Virus record (IMG/VR): IMGVR_UViG_3300032668_000004
Span: 117,279 to 181,278 of that record
Length of the DNA stretch: 64,000 bases
Strand: one strand, 5' to 3'
Source of the DNA: a virus
Shown: one piece after another, positions 1-10,103 of the stretch
Position numbering within the stretch: the first letter of the stretch is position 1
Layout: each line of letters begins with the position of its first letter
Program-made: the position numbers and the translations under genes
Notes under the pieces: model-generated
Databases searched by the model: none
What the model was told of the DNA's origin: nothing
What the model saw: only the letters and a program-made list of their open reading frames with translations

Positions 1-299
1 CTAATCAAGTTTTATACAGTATTCCTGCAGGCAACATTTCAGGAGTAGAATTTAATATTATTGCTACAGACCAAAGTACACTAACTAGGCAGTCATCAAA
101 AATTACATCTATCGTTTATAATGGACAGGTGCAGTTCAACGAATATGCAGGGTTGCAGATCAATGGTGGTATAGGGTCATTTGAAATACAATATAATCCC
201 GGAGACATCAGTAGTCCGCCGGCAGTGCAACTCAACGTTAGTCCAAATTCATCTTCGTCAATTATATACGGAATGTTGATTACAGTGTATTCGGATTAA
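1..299 (+). CDS. C-terminal end of a structural-type protein (5' truncated by window)
   Basis: An open frame enters from the left edge (first full codon at position 3) and ends at TAA 297-299, giving about 98 residues. The peptide is rich in Ser, Asn, Ile and Gly with alternating hydrophobic residues, as in beta-rich tail or fibre proteins. It sits directly before two long fibre-like genes on the same strand. No named family was recognised; the structural role is inferred from composition and position. Confidence 0.6.
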   Translation, partial: NQVLYSIPAGNISGVEFNIIATDQSTLTRQSSKITSIVYNGQVQFNEYAGLQINGGIGSFEIQYNPGDISSPPAVQLNVSPNSSSSIIYGMLITVYSD

Positions 300-308
300 C
301 ACAAAATA

Positions 309-316
309 GATAAATA
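309..316 (+). promoter_or_regulatory. T4-type late promoter-like box (GATAAATA)
   Basis: GATAAATA matches the T4 late consensus TATAAATA at 7 of 8 positions. It lies in the gap between two structural genes, 42 bases before the ATG at 359. The same box recurs before many genes of this window. The leader that follows contains two AGGAAAAACA copies ending in an AAAGG ribosome-binding site. Confidence 0.5.
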
Positions 317-358
317 ATATAAAATAGGAAAAACATAGGAAAAACAAAGGAAAAACAA

Positions 359-3300
359 ATGGCCATTAAATCTTTAAATTCAGTAGCAGGTTTCTCGGTA
401 GGAGAAACACCTTCCAATATTATATTGGCTAACGGAGACATCACCACGACGAACATAACTACTACTGGTGTAGCCAATCTCAACTCGATCGGTAACGTCA
501 AAATTACTGGTGGGATGTCTGGGCAGGTCATCTCCACTGATGGTACTGGAAACTTATCATTCACTACAGTAGGTACTGCATCGCTGTCCAATGGTACTAG
601 TAATATACAGGTAATTAATAATGGTAATATCAACTTCAGTAGTGCAGGAAATGCCAACGTAGTTGTAATTACTGATACCGGAATAAATGTATCCGGTACA
701 TCTGATGTAACTGGAACGTCAAATACTGCTAATCTAAATGTTTCTGGATTAAGCAATTTAGGCGCAGTAGGCAATTTAACTATTACCGGTGGTTCATCAG
801 GTTACTATTTGCAAACAGACGGGTCAGGCGGCCTATCTTGGGAAGCAGTAGCAACCGGAAACGCTATTAGTAACGGTTCCTCTAACATCACTGCAGGCAC
901 AACTGACGGTAACATTACCGTTTCTATTGGCGGCACTGCTAATACTGTGACATTTACTAGTACTGGTGTTAATATTGCAGGTTATGCAGATCTAGGTTCT
1001 GGTGCACTAACTACTACAGGAAATGCAAATCTAGGTAATATTGGTACAGGTTTTGTTGGCGCGACAGCGAACGTAACTGCACCGCAATTTATATCAAACG
1101 CTGCAACTGGTACTGCACCGTTTACAGTGGTGTCAGTAACTCGCGTTGCTAATTTAAACGTAGCAAATGCCGGATTCGCCGATGCTGCAACTAACGCAGC
1201 CGCAGTACAGACAAATGCTTCAACTGCAACTACGGTATACCCTACATTCGTAACTGCGTCGACCAATGCAAACTATTCATTGAATACAGTTTCTGGTATC
1301 AGTGCTAACTTATCAAATAACTCGATCACGGCAACTACTTTTGTCGGATCGCTTTCAGGTACTGCAACAGCAGCAACTAATGCCGCAGCAGTGCAAACCA
1401 ACACTTCTACTAGCTCAACTGTGTATCTGACTGGTACTACGTCAAGCTCAAATGGTAACAGCGCACTTAATATTGTAACTGGTATTACTGCAAACTACGC
1501 CAACAACGCAATTACATCTACAACATTTGTTGGTAATTTAAGCGGCAACGTGATCGGAAACATTCAAGGTATTCTTGCAAATGGTACGTCAAACGTTGCA
1601 ATTCCTACTGCAAGCGATAATGTGAACATCTCTGCTGCTGGTACTGCAAATGTTCTTGTTGTTACGGGTACTGGTGCAAACATCACAGGTACAGCAAACG
1701 TATCTGGAAACGCAAACGTTGGTAACTTAGGTACTGCACAGGTACTCGCAACCGCAAACGTCACTGCACCTCAGTTAATATCTAATGTTGCGACTGGTAC
1801 TGCTCCATTAGTTGTATCATCCACAACTCAGGTACCTAACTTATTTGTTGAACGAGCAAACGTTAGTATGTATTCAAACGTTACTGCGGTCACTGGTGGT
1901 ACTTATTATCCGCAGTTTACTAGCGCAACTTCAGGTAATACTCAAACTGCTGCAAATTCGGCGTATACTGCTAACGTAGCAAACGGATCGTTCTCCGCAA
2001 CTACGTTTGTAGGTAATCTAACTGGCGCACTTGCAAATGGTAATTCAAATGTTAACATTCCAAGTGCTAATGGCAACGTTAATATCTCTGCTACCGGCAC
2101 TGCCAACGTACTTGTTGTAACTGGCACAGGTGCAAACATCACAGGTACTGCAAACGTATCTGGAAATGCCAATGTCGGAAACATTGGTGCAACTAATGCT
2201 GTTGTATCTAACGCAAACGCATCAGTCGGTGTCAACACACCAAACGTAACAAGTTCAACATCACTAACATTAACTGCAACAAGTGGCAATGTTAATCTTT
2301 CTGCTACTAGCGGAAATGTTGTTCTTAATAATGTTCAGATTAAGGAAGTTTCTAACCCAACTGCTGCACAGGACGCCGCTACAAAATACTACGTTGATAA
2401 CGCAGTTGCAGCAGGAATTGATATTCACCCAGCAGTAGTTGATGCCTCAGACACTAACCTATCTGCAACATATGCCAATGGCGGTACAACTCCTACTTGG
2501 ACAAGCATCACCGGCGGCAACACACTTAATACAGGTTCTGCTCACGGCTTGTCTGTAAACGATGTCATCGTATTCAATACAGGCACAACGGGAACAGGAT
2601 TGACTGCTGGTACACCATATTTCGTCCAGTCAATTGTTTCGTCAACTGCGATTACGGTATCGTTAAATTGGAGCGGTGATGCAGTAGCATTAACAAATGG
2701 TACAGGTCTAACGATTACATCACTTGCAAATGCGGGTGTTGGCGCAACACTAACATCAACTGGTACAGGCCCACTTGTAATTGCAGGATATACTGCTGCA
2801 CTCAATGACAGAATTCTTGTTGTTGGACAGTCAACTGCTTCACAAAACGGTGTGTATTATATCTCACAGGTTGGTGTTGTAAGTTCTACTCCATGGATTC
2901 TAACTCGCGCAACTGACGGCAACACATATATTCTAGATAGCGCAGCAGGACTTGACACTGGTGCATATTTCTTAGTAACAAGCGCCAGTGATGGAGGTGC
3001 AGCATATGTTCTAAGTACTACCGGAACAATTGTGTTTGGTACTACTAATTTAACATTTGCTCTGTTCTCACAGACTCAGGTATACACCGCTGGTACTGGA
3101 TTAACACTTGCATCCAACTTACAGTTCAGCATCACTAATACTACAGTACCTTCTGGTAGTTATGGTAATGGAGACGCAGTTGCAACATTTACTGTTAACG
3201 GTCAAGGACAATTAACTGCCGCCTCTAATGTTTCAATCACCGCAAATGCTGCCAATCTGACAGGTAATACTCTTGCATCGTCTATTATTAACTCAAGCTT

Positions 3301-4606
3301 AACGAGCGTAGGTACTCTTGGATCACTATCTGTAACCGGAAATGCGACCGCTGGTAACTTTGTAGGGCGTCTAGCAAACGGAAACTCAAACGTCAATATT
3401 GCTGCTGCAAATGGTAACGTAACCATCGCCGCAGTAGGTACTAACATCGTAACTGTAACTGGCACTGGTGTTAATATTGCAGGCTATGCAAACTTAGGCA
3501 GCGGAGCATTTACTACTACTGGTAACGCGAACGTTGGTAACTTAGGTACCGCACAAGTACTTGCAACTGCAAACGTAACTGCTCCGCAATTAATCTCAAA
3601 CATTTCAACTGGTACTGCTCCGTTCGTCGTGACCTCAACTACTCAGGTAGCAAATCTAAACGTTGCTACTGCAGGAAGTGCTACTAACGCAGCAGCAGTA
3701 CAGACCAACACTTCTACTAGCTCTACTGTATATCTTGCTGGTGTAACCTCTTCTTCAAACGGTAATAGCGCACTTAACATTGTGACAGGTATTACCGCTA
3801 ATTTTGCATCAAATACTATATCTGCTACTACATTTACTGGTACATTAGCAAACGGCAACTCAAACGTAAATATTCCTGCTGCTAACGGCAATGTCAATAT
3901 AGCTGCTGTCGGTAATACAACATTAGTTGTTACTGGTACTGGTGCGAATATAACAGGTACTGCAAACGTATCTGGTAACGCAAACGTAGGTAATTTAGGT
4001 ACAACTACTGCAATTATCACTACTGGTAATATTACTACTATAAACAGTGGACTATTGCAAAACGGAACAACCAACGTAACAATTGCATCCGGCGGCAATG
4101 TTTCTACGTACACAGGTGGCAACTCTACTGCTCAGTTTGTAATTGCATCTACTGGAGTCAATGTTGCAGGTTATGCGAACGTTGCAGGAAACGTATCTGC
4201 TGGTAATATAAGCTCAGCCGGTTCTGCAAACATAAGCACCACCGCAAACGTAGGTACTAGTGTCGTCTTAGGCAACACTTCGGTTACTACTACTATAACC
4301 TGGGGCTCTGTTACTACAACCTCAGTTACAGCAAACCAAACAATTGCAAGCTTCTCAGTAACTGGTGTAACTGGTGTAGAATTCCTAGTTAAAGGAATCG
4401 ATTCTGTTGGTGGCAAGTACAGCATGTCAACTGTACATGCAGTAACAGATGGTGCTAACGTTGACTGGGTGGTATACGGCGGAGCATACTTAGTAAGTAC
4501 TACTGGTTCTCTATCAGTTAATATATCAGGTTCTACGATTCGTTTGGCTGTTACACCAGCCAGCAGCAACTCAACTGTTTGGACAACACAGTATAGATTA
4601 GTTTAA
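359..4606 (+). CDS. Large repetitive tail-fibre-like protein (1415 aa)
   Basis: A 1415-residue protein built almost entirely of short Asn/Gly/Thr/Val/Ala-rich modules such as NVNISATGTANVLVVTGTG and ITGTANVSGNANVGNLG, repeated many times with small changes. Such low-complexity beta-prone repeats are typical of phage fibres and adhesins. Residues about 670-960 are less repetitive and may form a separate folded domain. The N-terminus (MAIKSLNSVAGFSVGE) matches that of the next gene (MASKQFNAIQGFTVGD), so the two are paralogues, probably sharing an attachment domain. The start is ATG at 359 with AAAGG upstream. A role in host binding is inferred; no receptor-binding tip was recognised. Confidence 0.75.
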   Translation: MAIKSLNSVAGFSVGETPSNIILANGDITTTNITTTGVANLNSIGNVKITGGMSGQVISTDGTGNLSFTTVGTASLSNGTSNIQVINNGNINFSSAGNANVVVITDTGINVSGTSDVTGTSNTANLNVSGLSNLGAVGNLTITGGSSGYYLQTDGSGGLSWEAVATGNAISNGSSNITAGTTDGNITVSIGGTANTVTFTSTGVNIAGYADLGSGALTTTGNANLGNIGTGFVGATANVTAPQFISNAATGTAPFTVVSVTRVANLNVANAGFADAATNAAAVQTNASTATTVYPTFVTASTNANYSLNTVSGISANLSNNSITATTFVGSLSGTATAATNAAAVQTNTSTSSTVYLTGTTSSSNGNSALNIVTGITANYANNAITSTTFVGNLSGNVIGNIQGILANGTSNVAIPTASDNVNISAAGTANVLVVTGTGANITGTANVSGNANVGNLGTAQVLATANVTAPQLISNVATGTAPLVVSSTTQVPNLFVERANVSMYSNVTAVTGGTYYPQFTSATSGNTQTAANSAYTANVANGSFSATTFVGNLTGALANGNSNVNIPSANGNVNISATGTANVLVVTGTGANITGTANVSGNANVGNIGATNAVVSNANASVGVNTPNVTSSTSLTLTATSGNVNLSATSGNVVLNNVQIKEVSNPTAAQDAATKYYVDNAVAAGIDIHPAVVDASDTNLSATYANGGTTPTWTSITGGNTLNTGSAHGLSVNDVIVFNTGTTGTGLTAGTPYFVQSIVSSTAITVSLNWSGDAVALTNGTGLTITSLANAGVGATLTSTGTGPLVIAGYTAALNDRILVVGQSTASQNGVYYISQVGVVSSTPWILTRATDGNTYILDSAAGLDTGAYFLVTSASDGGAAYVLSTTGTIVFGTTNLTFALFSQTQVYTAGTGLTLASNLQFSITNTTVPSGSYGNGDAVATFTVNGQGQLTAASNVSITANAANLTGNTLASSIINSSLTSVGTLGSLSVTGNATAGNFVGRLANGNSNVNIAAANGNVTIAAVGTNIVTVTGTGVNIAGYANLGSGAFTTTGNANVGNLGTAQVLATANVTAPQLISNISTGTAPFVVTSTTQVANLNVATAGSATNAAAVQTNTSTSSTVYLAGVTSSSNGNSALNIVTGITANFASNTISATTFTGTLANGNSNVNIPAANGNVNIAAVGNTTLVVTGTGANITGTANVSGNANVGNLGTTTAIITTGNITTINSGLLQNGTTNVTIASGGNVSTYTGGNSTAQFVIASTGVNVAGYANVAGNVSAGNISSAGSANISTTANVGTSVVLGNTSVTTTITWGSVTTTSVTANQTIASFSVTGVTGVEFLVKGIDSVGGKYSMSTVHAVTDGANVDWVVYGGAYLVSTTGSLSVNISGSTIRLAVTPASSNSTVWTTQYRLV

Positions 4607-4621
4607 TGATTTGTTTCTCCG

Positions 4622-4629
4622 AATAAATA
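4622..4629 (+). promoter_or_regulatory. Late promoter-like box (AATAAATA)
   Basis: AATAAATA lies in the 37-base gap between the two fibre-like genes, 14 bases before the ATG at 4644. It matches the late box seen elsewhere at 7 of 8 positions. The short distance to the ATG would leave only a very short leader. Confidence 0.35.
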
Positions 4630-4643
4630 CCTGAGAATAAATT

Positions 4644-6704
4644 ATGGCAAGCAAACAGTTTAACGCAATACAGGGATTCACAGTAGGAGATGCTACTATA
4701 GTTAGCGTAATAGACGCTAACGCCAATGTTACGGCTAATGCGTTAACTGCTACAGGTAATGCTAACGTTGGTAATTTGGGCTTTGGTTCGGGTGTTATAA
4801 CTGGCACTGGTAACATCACTGCTGGTAATATCATAGGTATTATTGCAGCAGGTAGTAATACTATTACTACGACTGGCAATATCACCGGTGGTAACTTGAT
4901 TGGGCCACATGCTAACGGCAACTCAAACGTAAATATCCCAGCAGCTAACGGCAACGTCAACATATCTGCTGTCGGTAATGCTAATATCTTAGTAGTAACC
5001 GGTACTGGTGTAAATGTTTCAGGCACATTGAATGCTACTGGCAACGCTAACGTAGGTAATATCGGCGCAGCAACTGGCGTATTTACTACAGTAAAGGGTG
5101 AGGGTGGCAATCTCAGTAATATTCAGGGTGCTAATGTCAGTGGAACAGTTTCAAGTGCTACAACCGCAGGTACGGTCACTACAGCAGCACAGCCAAATAT
5201 CACAAGTGTTGGTACTCTTACATCATTGAGTGTAACTGGCAACACTACAGTTGGTAACTTGATCGGTACGGTTGCTAATGGTAACTCAAACATTAGTATC
5301 CCTGCTGCAAATGGTAACATCAACTTAACTGCTGCTGGTGTAGCAAACGTTCTTGTTGTAACAGGCACAGGTGTCAATGTCAGCGGTACACTAAACACAA
5401 CTGGCAATGCTAACGTTGGTAACTTAGGTTTCGGTTCAGGTCAGATCACGGGTTCAGGTAACATCACTGGTGGTAACTTGGTATTGACTGGTAACTTAAC
5501 AGTTGGCGGCACTGTAACCTATATCAACTCACAGACTCTTGCTGTTGTAGATCCAATCATTAATCTACAAACAGGTTCAAATGGTGCTCCGTTAGTAAGT
5601 AATACTGGCTATGATGTCGGTCTACAACTCAATTATTACACAAGTGCTCCGGTAGCTGCGTTTATGGGTTGGAAATCAGCTAATGCTGAATTTGTTTTTG
5701 CAAGTAACGTTACTCAAACTGCTAATGTTGAAACTATTACTACACTAGGTAACGTTCGTGTTGGCAACATCATTGGTAATGGTCAGGCATTGACCGGTCT
5801 TGCAGGTGCTAATGTTACTGGACAAGTAGCTAATGCACTAGTAGCAGGAACTGTATATACTAACGCACAGCCAAACATTACGTCTGTAGGTACACTAACG
5901 TCACTTGCTGTTACAGGCAATATTACAGGTGGAAACTTAATAGGACCTCATGCAAATGGCAATAGCAATGTCAATATTCCTGCTGCAAATGGCAATGTTA
6001 ACATAACTGCTGCCGGGAATGTGACATTTGTAGTTACTGGAACTGGTGTTAACGTATCCGGTACATTAAATGCTACAGGTAATGCTAACGTTGGTAATTT
6101 GGGCTTTGGTTCGGGTGTTATAACTGGCACTGGTAACATCACTGCTGGTAATATCATAGGTATTATTGCAGCAGGTAGTAATACTATTACTACGACTGGC
6201 AATATCACCGGTGGTAACTTGATTGGGCCACATGCTAACGGCAACTCAAACGTCAATATTCCTGCTGCAAATGGCAATGTTAATATCTCATCGGCGGGTA
6301 ACGCCAATATCTTAATTGTCACTGGCACTGGTGCAAATATCACAGGTACTTTAGGTGTCTCGGCCAACATAACAGCGACATCATATTATATTCATCCAGT
6401 TGCGACTGGTATCGCGGCGGCCGGCTCCGCTCAAGGAAATGCTACAGTTCTAACTAAAGAAATTAATGTGGTAAGTACAGTATCTTCCGGCGCAAATGGC
6501 GTGCAACTTCCTCTTAACCTTGCAGGTGGTATAATTTTCATTACTAACACTTCAGCGAACGCATTAAATGTTTACCCATCATCATCTGGTGCAATAAACA
6601 CATTGGCAGCCAACGTAGCATTTGTTCAGTCTGCAGGTTCAACAATACAGTACATTGCACCAACTACCACTCAGTGGTATACAGTAGGCGCCACATACGC
6701 TTAA
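4644..6704 (+). CDS. Second repetitive tail-fibre-like protein (686 aa)
   Basis: Paralogue of the preceding gene, with the same N-terminal attachment-like motif (MASKQFNAIQGFTVGD) and the same Asn/Gly/Thr repeat modules (NIPAANGNVNISAVGNANIL, TGNITGGNLIGPHANGNSN). Residues about 290-370 interrupt the repeats with a distinct segment (VDPIINLQTGSNGAPLVSN...) seen once. The C-terminal ~110 residues are non-repetitive and could be the trimerising or receptor-facing end. The gene contains a 183-bp perfect direct repeat. A structural fibre role is inferred. Confidence 0.75.
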   Translation: MASKQFNAIQGFTVGDATIVSVIDANANVTANALTATGNANVGNLGFGSGVITGTGNITAGNIIGIIAAGSNTITTTGNITGGNLIGPHANGNSNVNIPAANGNVNISAVGNANILVVTGTGVNVSGTLNATGNANVGNIGAATGVFTTVKGEGGNLSNIQGANVSGTVSSATTAGTVTTAAQPNITSVGTLTSLSVTGNTTVGNLIGTVANGNSNISIPAANGNINLTAAGVANVLVVTGTGVNVSGTLNTTGNANVGNLGFGSGQITGSGNITGGNLVLTGNLTVGGTVTYINSQTLAVVDPIINLQTGSNGAPLVSNTGYDVGLQLNYYTSAPVAAFMGWKSANAEFVFASNVTQTANVETITTLGNVRVGNIIGNGQALTGLAGANVTGQVANALVAGTVYTNAQPNITSVGTLTSLAVTGNITGGNLIGPHANGNSNVNIPAANGNVNITAAGNVTFVVTGTGVNVSGTLNATGNANVGNLGFGSGVITGTGNITAGNIIGIIAAGSNTITTTGNITGGNLIGPHANGNSNVNIPAANGNVNISSAGNANILIVTGTGANITGTLGVSANITATSYYIHPVATGIAAAGSAQGNATVLTKEINVVSTVSSGANGVQLPLNLAGGIIFITNTSANALNVYPSSSGAINTLAANVAFVQSAGSTIQYIAPTTTQWYTVGATYA
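4748..4930 (+). repeat. 183-bp perfect direct repeat, copy 1
   Basis: By direct base comparison this segment is identical to 6071-6253. The copies lie 1323 bp apart, exactly 441 codons, inside one fibre-like gene. Recombination between them would delete 441 residues without breaking the frame. Confidence 0.9.
6071..6253 (+). repeat. 183-bp perfect direct repeat, copy 2
   Basis: Identical to 4748-4930 over 183 bases and in the same reading frame. Neighbouring repeats in both fibre genes are diverged, so this pair is probably a recent duplication or kept alike by gene conversion. Confidence 0.9.
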
Positions 6705-6720
6705 TTGAAGGGAAATTAAA

Positions 6721-6903
6721 ATGGCTAAAGCAAAAGGTTCAACTTCAGGTTCAACTTCAGGTTCAAGTAAAGGTACTAAGGTCATATTTAGTACACAAAA
6801 AGGTAAAAGCTCTATCGGCAAAAATCCTAGCTCAATCAAATTCAGCACTATGAATAAGAAGAAGCGTGCAAGCTATAAAGCATATCGTGGACAAGGTAGC
6901 TAA
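6721..6903 (+). CDS. Small Ser/Gly/Lys-rich basic protein (60 aa)
   Basis: Starts at ATG with GAAGGGAAA just upstream. The N-terminal half is a GSTSGSTSGSSKG-type low-complexity stretch, and the C-terminal half is strongly basic (KKKRASYKAYRGQGS). It lies between a fibre gene and the endolysin, ends 2 bases before the endolysin ATG and is probably co-transcribed. No family was recognised; a small virion or DNA-binding protein is possible. Confidence 0.6.
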   Translation: MAKAKGSTSGSTSGSSKGTKVIFSTQKGKSSIGKNPSSIKFSTMNKKKRASYKAYRGQGS

Positions 6904-6905
6904 GC

Positions 6906-7529
6906 ATGAGCGAAGTTACACTAGAGTTATTACAGAAAATTTGTCCAAATACAAAATCTACTGTTTTGGCTAAATTTTTTGACCCTCTAAATACGGTAGG
7001 TCATCATTTTGGATTGTTTGATAATCCAAAAAGAATGGCGGCCTTTTTGGCACAAGTAGCACATGAATCTGGTGGGTTCAACTCCATCAAAGAAGGATTG
7101 AGCTACTCAGCAATTTCTCTGAATGAAGTCTTTAAAAAGTATTTCCCTACGGTAGATTCCGCTAAACCATATGAACGTAATGCACAAAAGATTGCAAGCA
7201 AAGTATATGCCAATCGTATGGGTAATGGAAACGAAGCATCCGGTGATGGATATAAATTCTGCGGACGGGGCCTAATTCAGTTAACCGGAAGACAGAATTA
7301 TACTAAGTTTGCAGCATCAATTGGTAAAACACTTGACGAAACGGTCGCATACTTAGAAACACCAGAAGGTGCAACAGCAAGTGCGGGTTGGTTTTGGGAC
7401 GTTAACAAGCTAAGTATATATGCAGACACAGAAGATTTTGTGGGCTTAACTAGACGAATAAATGGTGGAACCATCGGATTAGAAGATAGAAAACATAACT
7501 ATGAACTTGCTATTGCTGCATTGAGCTAA
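6906..7529 (+). CDS. Endolysin, glycoside hydrolase family 19 (chitinase/lysozyme-like)
   Basis: A 207-residue single-domain enzyme of the GH19 chitinase/lysozyme type, which cleaves beta-1,4 bonds of peptidoglycan. Diagnostic elements are AHESGGF with the presumed catalytic Glu54, a second Glu at about residue 63, the FCGRGLIQLTGRQNY substrate-cleft motif near residue 120, and the C-terminal INGGTIGLEDR motif. No signal peptide or transmembrane segment is visible, so export would need a holin; a holin-like gene lies at 16702-17223. A second GH19 domain is fused inside the protein at 33682-35952. Confidence 0.9.
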   Translation: MSEVTLELLQKICPNTKSTVLAKFFDPLNTVGHHFGLFDNPKRMAAFLAQVAHESGGFNSIKEGLSYSAISLNEVFKKYFPTVDSAKPYERNAQKIASKVYANRMGNGNEASGDGYKFCGRGLIQLTGRQNYTKFAASIGKTLDETVAYLETPEGATASAGWFWDVNKLSIYADTEDFVGLTRRINGGTIGLEDRKHNYELAIAALS

Positions 7530-7537
7530 GGATTAAA

Positions 7538-10081
7538 ATGGCACAGCCGATTTGGAATACTCCTGCAGGAGCATTAGGAACATATTCTGCAAACAGCGCA
7601 TTGGTTTATCAACTGTCAGCATCGGCGGTTTTACCTGCGATTTCGGTAACTTACACTATAATCAGCGGAAATCTTCCGCCGGGTCTGAACATGGATTTTG
7701 CTGGTCTAATTACTGGAATCCCGTCGATAGTAAACGGTAATGCTACCTCTACGTTCGTGGTACGTGCAACAGACAATCTTCAAAACATCAGAGACAGAAC
7801 TTTTAATTTGGTAATTTCCGGAAATGTAGCTCCTAAATTCACTACTTCCTCAGGTGTTATTGCAACTATATTAGACAGTACCTGGTTCTCATATCAAATA
7901 GAATATAGTAATCAAATAAGCACAAATCCAGTAGACATTCGAGTGGTTCAAGGTGGATTGCCCCCGGGAATAGAGATTAATCCATATGGACTAATACAGG
8001 GATACGCGGCTCCCCCGATAATAAGTGTGAACTTAGTAGCAGTTACCACAACTGCTACTTCTACACATGCTAATGCTATTGTATGTTTTAGTACCACTGG
8101 ATTTACAGTAGGCAGACCAGTCGTATTTACTGGTACAGTTTTTGGTGGCGTTGATCCCTCTACAACATACTACATTCAATCTATCGTTAACAGTAATTCA
8201 TTCACAATTTCTACTACTGCAGGCGGCCCGGTATTTCTATTGGACGACGCTTCGGGATTCATGACAGTGACTTTACCATCGATAACAGTTGGTGAACCAA
8301 CTACACAAACATATTCGTTTACCTTGAAGTTAGATAGCCCAAATGGTAGTAGTGTTCAAAATTATTCAATCACAGTAAGTAATCAAAATGCGGCGTCTTC
8401 GTTTGGGCCGGCCAAACCACCTAATACCAGAATACCTACAATTTTTAATACTAGACCAGAAACATACAATTTGGCTAGTAATGAGCAAGAATTTGGATAT
8501 TATGTACTGCCCCCGAATTCGGAAGGTCAAACATATGCACCTACTCAGCTAGCGTATATAGGTCAAGTATCTAACGATAACTATTTTTCTTTTAAGATTT
8601 TGGGACATGATTTTGATGGTAATCCTCTAACGTATATATTTGCTGACTTGCCGATATGGTTATCAGGTGATACTGTTACTGGTTGGCTTACTGGAATACC
8701 TATTATAGGTAATAATTCCATAAGCGAGTACAATTTTAGTGTGTCTGTTTCTAAAACAAATAATCCTGCAATTCAAACGCCGTCGTTTAACTTTTCTCTA
8801 ACGGTTTCAAACGGCATATTAGGAAATGTCGTATGGATAACACCTTCTAATCTGGGTGAAATCTATAATGGTACTATTAGCACGAGTAAAGTAAAAGCTT
8901 TGTCTGATGTTCCGTTGAATTATAGATTGGCACCTGGTTCAAATGCATTACCACCTAATTTGTCCTTGTTCGACAACGGTGAAATTTCTGGAGTAGTTGC
9001 ATTTCAACCGACTGATGTACTTCTAGATGTTGGAACAACTACAGATTTTACTTTTACTGTAGAAGCCTATTCATCATCCTTTCCTATGATATCTTCGACT
9101 CAGACATTTACTCTGTCTGTTTATCAAGAGTATTCTCAACCCACAGATACTATCTACATAAAATGTGTACCTAGTGTATCGGATAGACAGTTATTAGCTA
9201 GTTTGCTTAACAATGATTCATTAATACCAAATAGCTATCTGTACAGACCAAATGATCCTTATTTCGGTAAGGCATCCAGTATTGTATATGAACATGCATA
9301 TGGTATTTTCGCAAGCAACTTTGATGAATATGTAGCAGCAATCACAAAAAATCACTATTGGAGAAACATAACCTTAGGTGAAATAAAAACTGCGGTCGCA
9401 AAAGATGATAACGGAAATATCATTTATGAAGTAGTATATAGCGAAGTTATAGATAACTTGATAAATCCTCAAGGTATTAGCGTTTCAGAAGAACTGTATT
9501 GGCCTAGACCTATTCCATTGAATTTGGGACCATGGTATGATAGCGTCACGGACATTTTTACGAGCTACGAACAGGCTCCTGACGGTCAAGAGTTTTATAC
9601 TAGTCTAACTCCCGGAGTTGCTCAAGTCGTATATCCTAACTCTCTACCAAATATGAGAAACAGAGTCGGGCAAGAACTAGGACAGACATTTAACTCTAAG
9701 ATACTTCCCGCTTGGATGACTAGTCAACAATCAGATGGATCCACATTAGGATATACTCCTGCTTGGGTAATAGCATATTGTAGCCCAGGTACAGTAAATT
9801 TAAATGGTACCAACGTTAGCTATGCACAGTACATTCAATATCAAATTCAAAACAACTGGGTGAACGAGTTGGGATATGTAAACACACTTAATACTATTAA
9901 CTTCAAGATAGACAGAATCACAGTAGATAAGAGTGTTACTTACGATTATGAAAACAATCTAAGTCCTCCCGCATGGACTGGTCTTCCAAGTGCTACTCCT
10001 ACACCTAATCCACTGGATTCTAAAGACTTTAGTGTGTTGTTCCCGCAACAAACAATTTTACCGAACAAGACTCAATACTAA
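7538..10081 (+). CDS. Large structural protein with Ig-like (He_PIG-type) domains
   Basis: An 847-residue protein starting at ATG 7538, 8 bases after the endolysin stop, with an AAGGATTAAA ribosome-binding site. Residues about 30-105 and 335-560 contain repeated cadherin/He_PIG-like signatures (LPPGLNMDFAGLITGIPS, LPPNLSLFDNGEISG), common in phage tail and adhesion proteins. Residues about 165-260 contain a segment of the form FTGTVFGGVDPSTTYYIQS that also occurs in the protein at 10104. The C-terminal ~290 residues are non-repetitive and rich in Tyr and Trp. Probably a baseplate- or fibre-associated protein; the exact position in the virion is unknown. Confidence 0.65.
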   Translation: MAQPIWNTPAGALGTYSANSALVYQLSASAVLPAISVTYTIISGNLPPGLNMDFAGLITGIPSIVNGNATSTFVVRATDNLQNIRDRTFNLVISGNVAPKFTTSSGVIATILDSTWFSYQIEYSNQISTNPVDIRVVQGGLPPGIEINPYGLIQGYAAPPIISVNLVAVTTTATSTHANAIVCFSTTGFTVGRPVVFTGTVFGGVDPSTTYYIQSIVNSNSFTISTTAGGPVFLLDDASGFMTVTLPSITVGEPTTQTYSFTLKLDSPNGSSVQNYSITVSNQNAASSFGPAKPPNTRIPTIFNTRPETYNLASNEQEFGYYVLPPNSEGQTYAPTQLAYIGQVSNDNYFSFKILGHDFDGNPLTYIFADLPIWLSGDTVTGWLTGIPIIGNNSISEYNFSVSVSKTNNPAIQTPSFNFSLTVSNGILGNVVWITPSNLGEIYNGTISTSKVKALSDVPLNYRLAPGSNALPPNLSLFDNGEISGVVAFQPTDVLLDVGTTTDFTFTVEAYSSSFPMISSTQTFTLSVYQEYSQPTDTIYIKCVPSVSDRQLLASLLNNDSLIPNSYLYRPNDPYFGKASSIVYEHAYGIFASNFDEYVAAITKNHYWRNITLGEIKTAVAKDDNGNIIYEVVYSEVIDNLINPQGISVSEELYWPRPIPLNLGPWYDSVTDIFTSYEQAPDGQEFYTSLTPGVAQVVYPNSLPNMRNRVGQELGQTFNSKILPAWMTSQQSDGSTLGYTPAWVIAYCSPGTVNLNGTNVSYAQYIQYQIQNNWVNELGYVNTLNTINFKIDRITVDKSVTYDYENNLSPPAWTGLPSATPTPNPLDSKDFSVLFPQQTILPNKTQY

Positions 10082-10084
10082 ATA
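10077..10084 (+). promoter_or_regulatory. Late promoter-like box (ACTAAATA)
   Basis: ACTAAATA overlaps the stop codon of the preceding gene and lies 19 bases before the ATG at 10104. It belongs to the recurring xxTAAATA family of this window. Confidence 0.4.
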
Positions 10085-10103
10085 CATTACGGAATAGAGA
10101 AAT

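Noticed and set aside
280-6370. Many long open frames on the minus strand across the two fibre genes
   Set aside because: They are mirror images of the repetitive plus-strand coding sequence, lack ribosome-binding sites and give low-complexity Val/Pro/Leu-rich peptides with no relation to each other or to known proteins.
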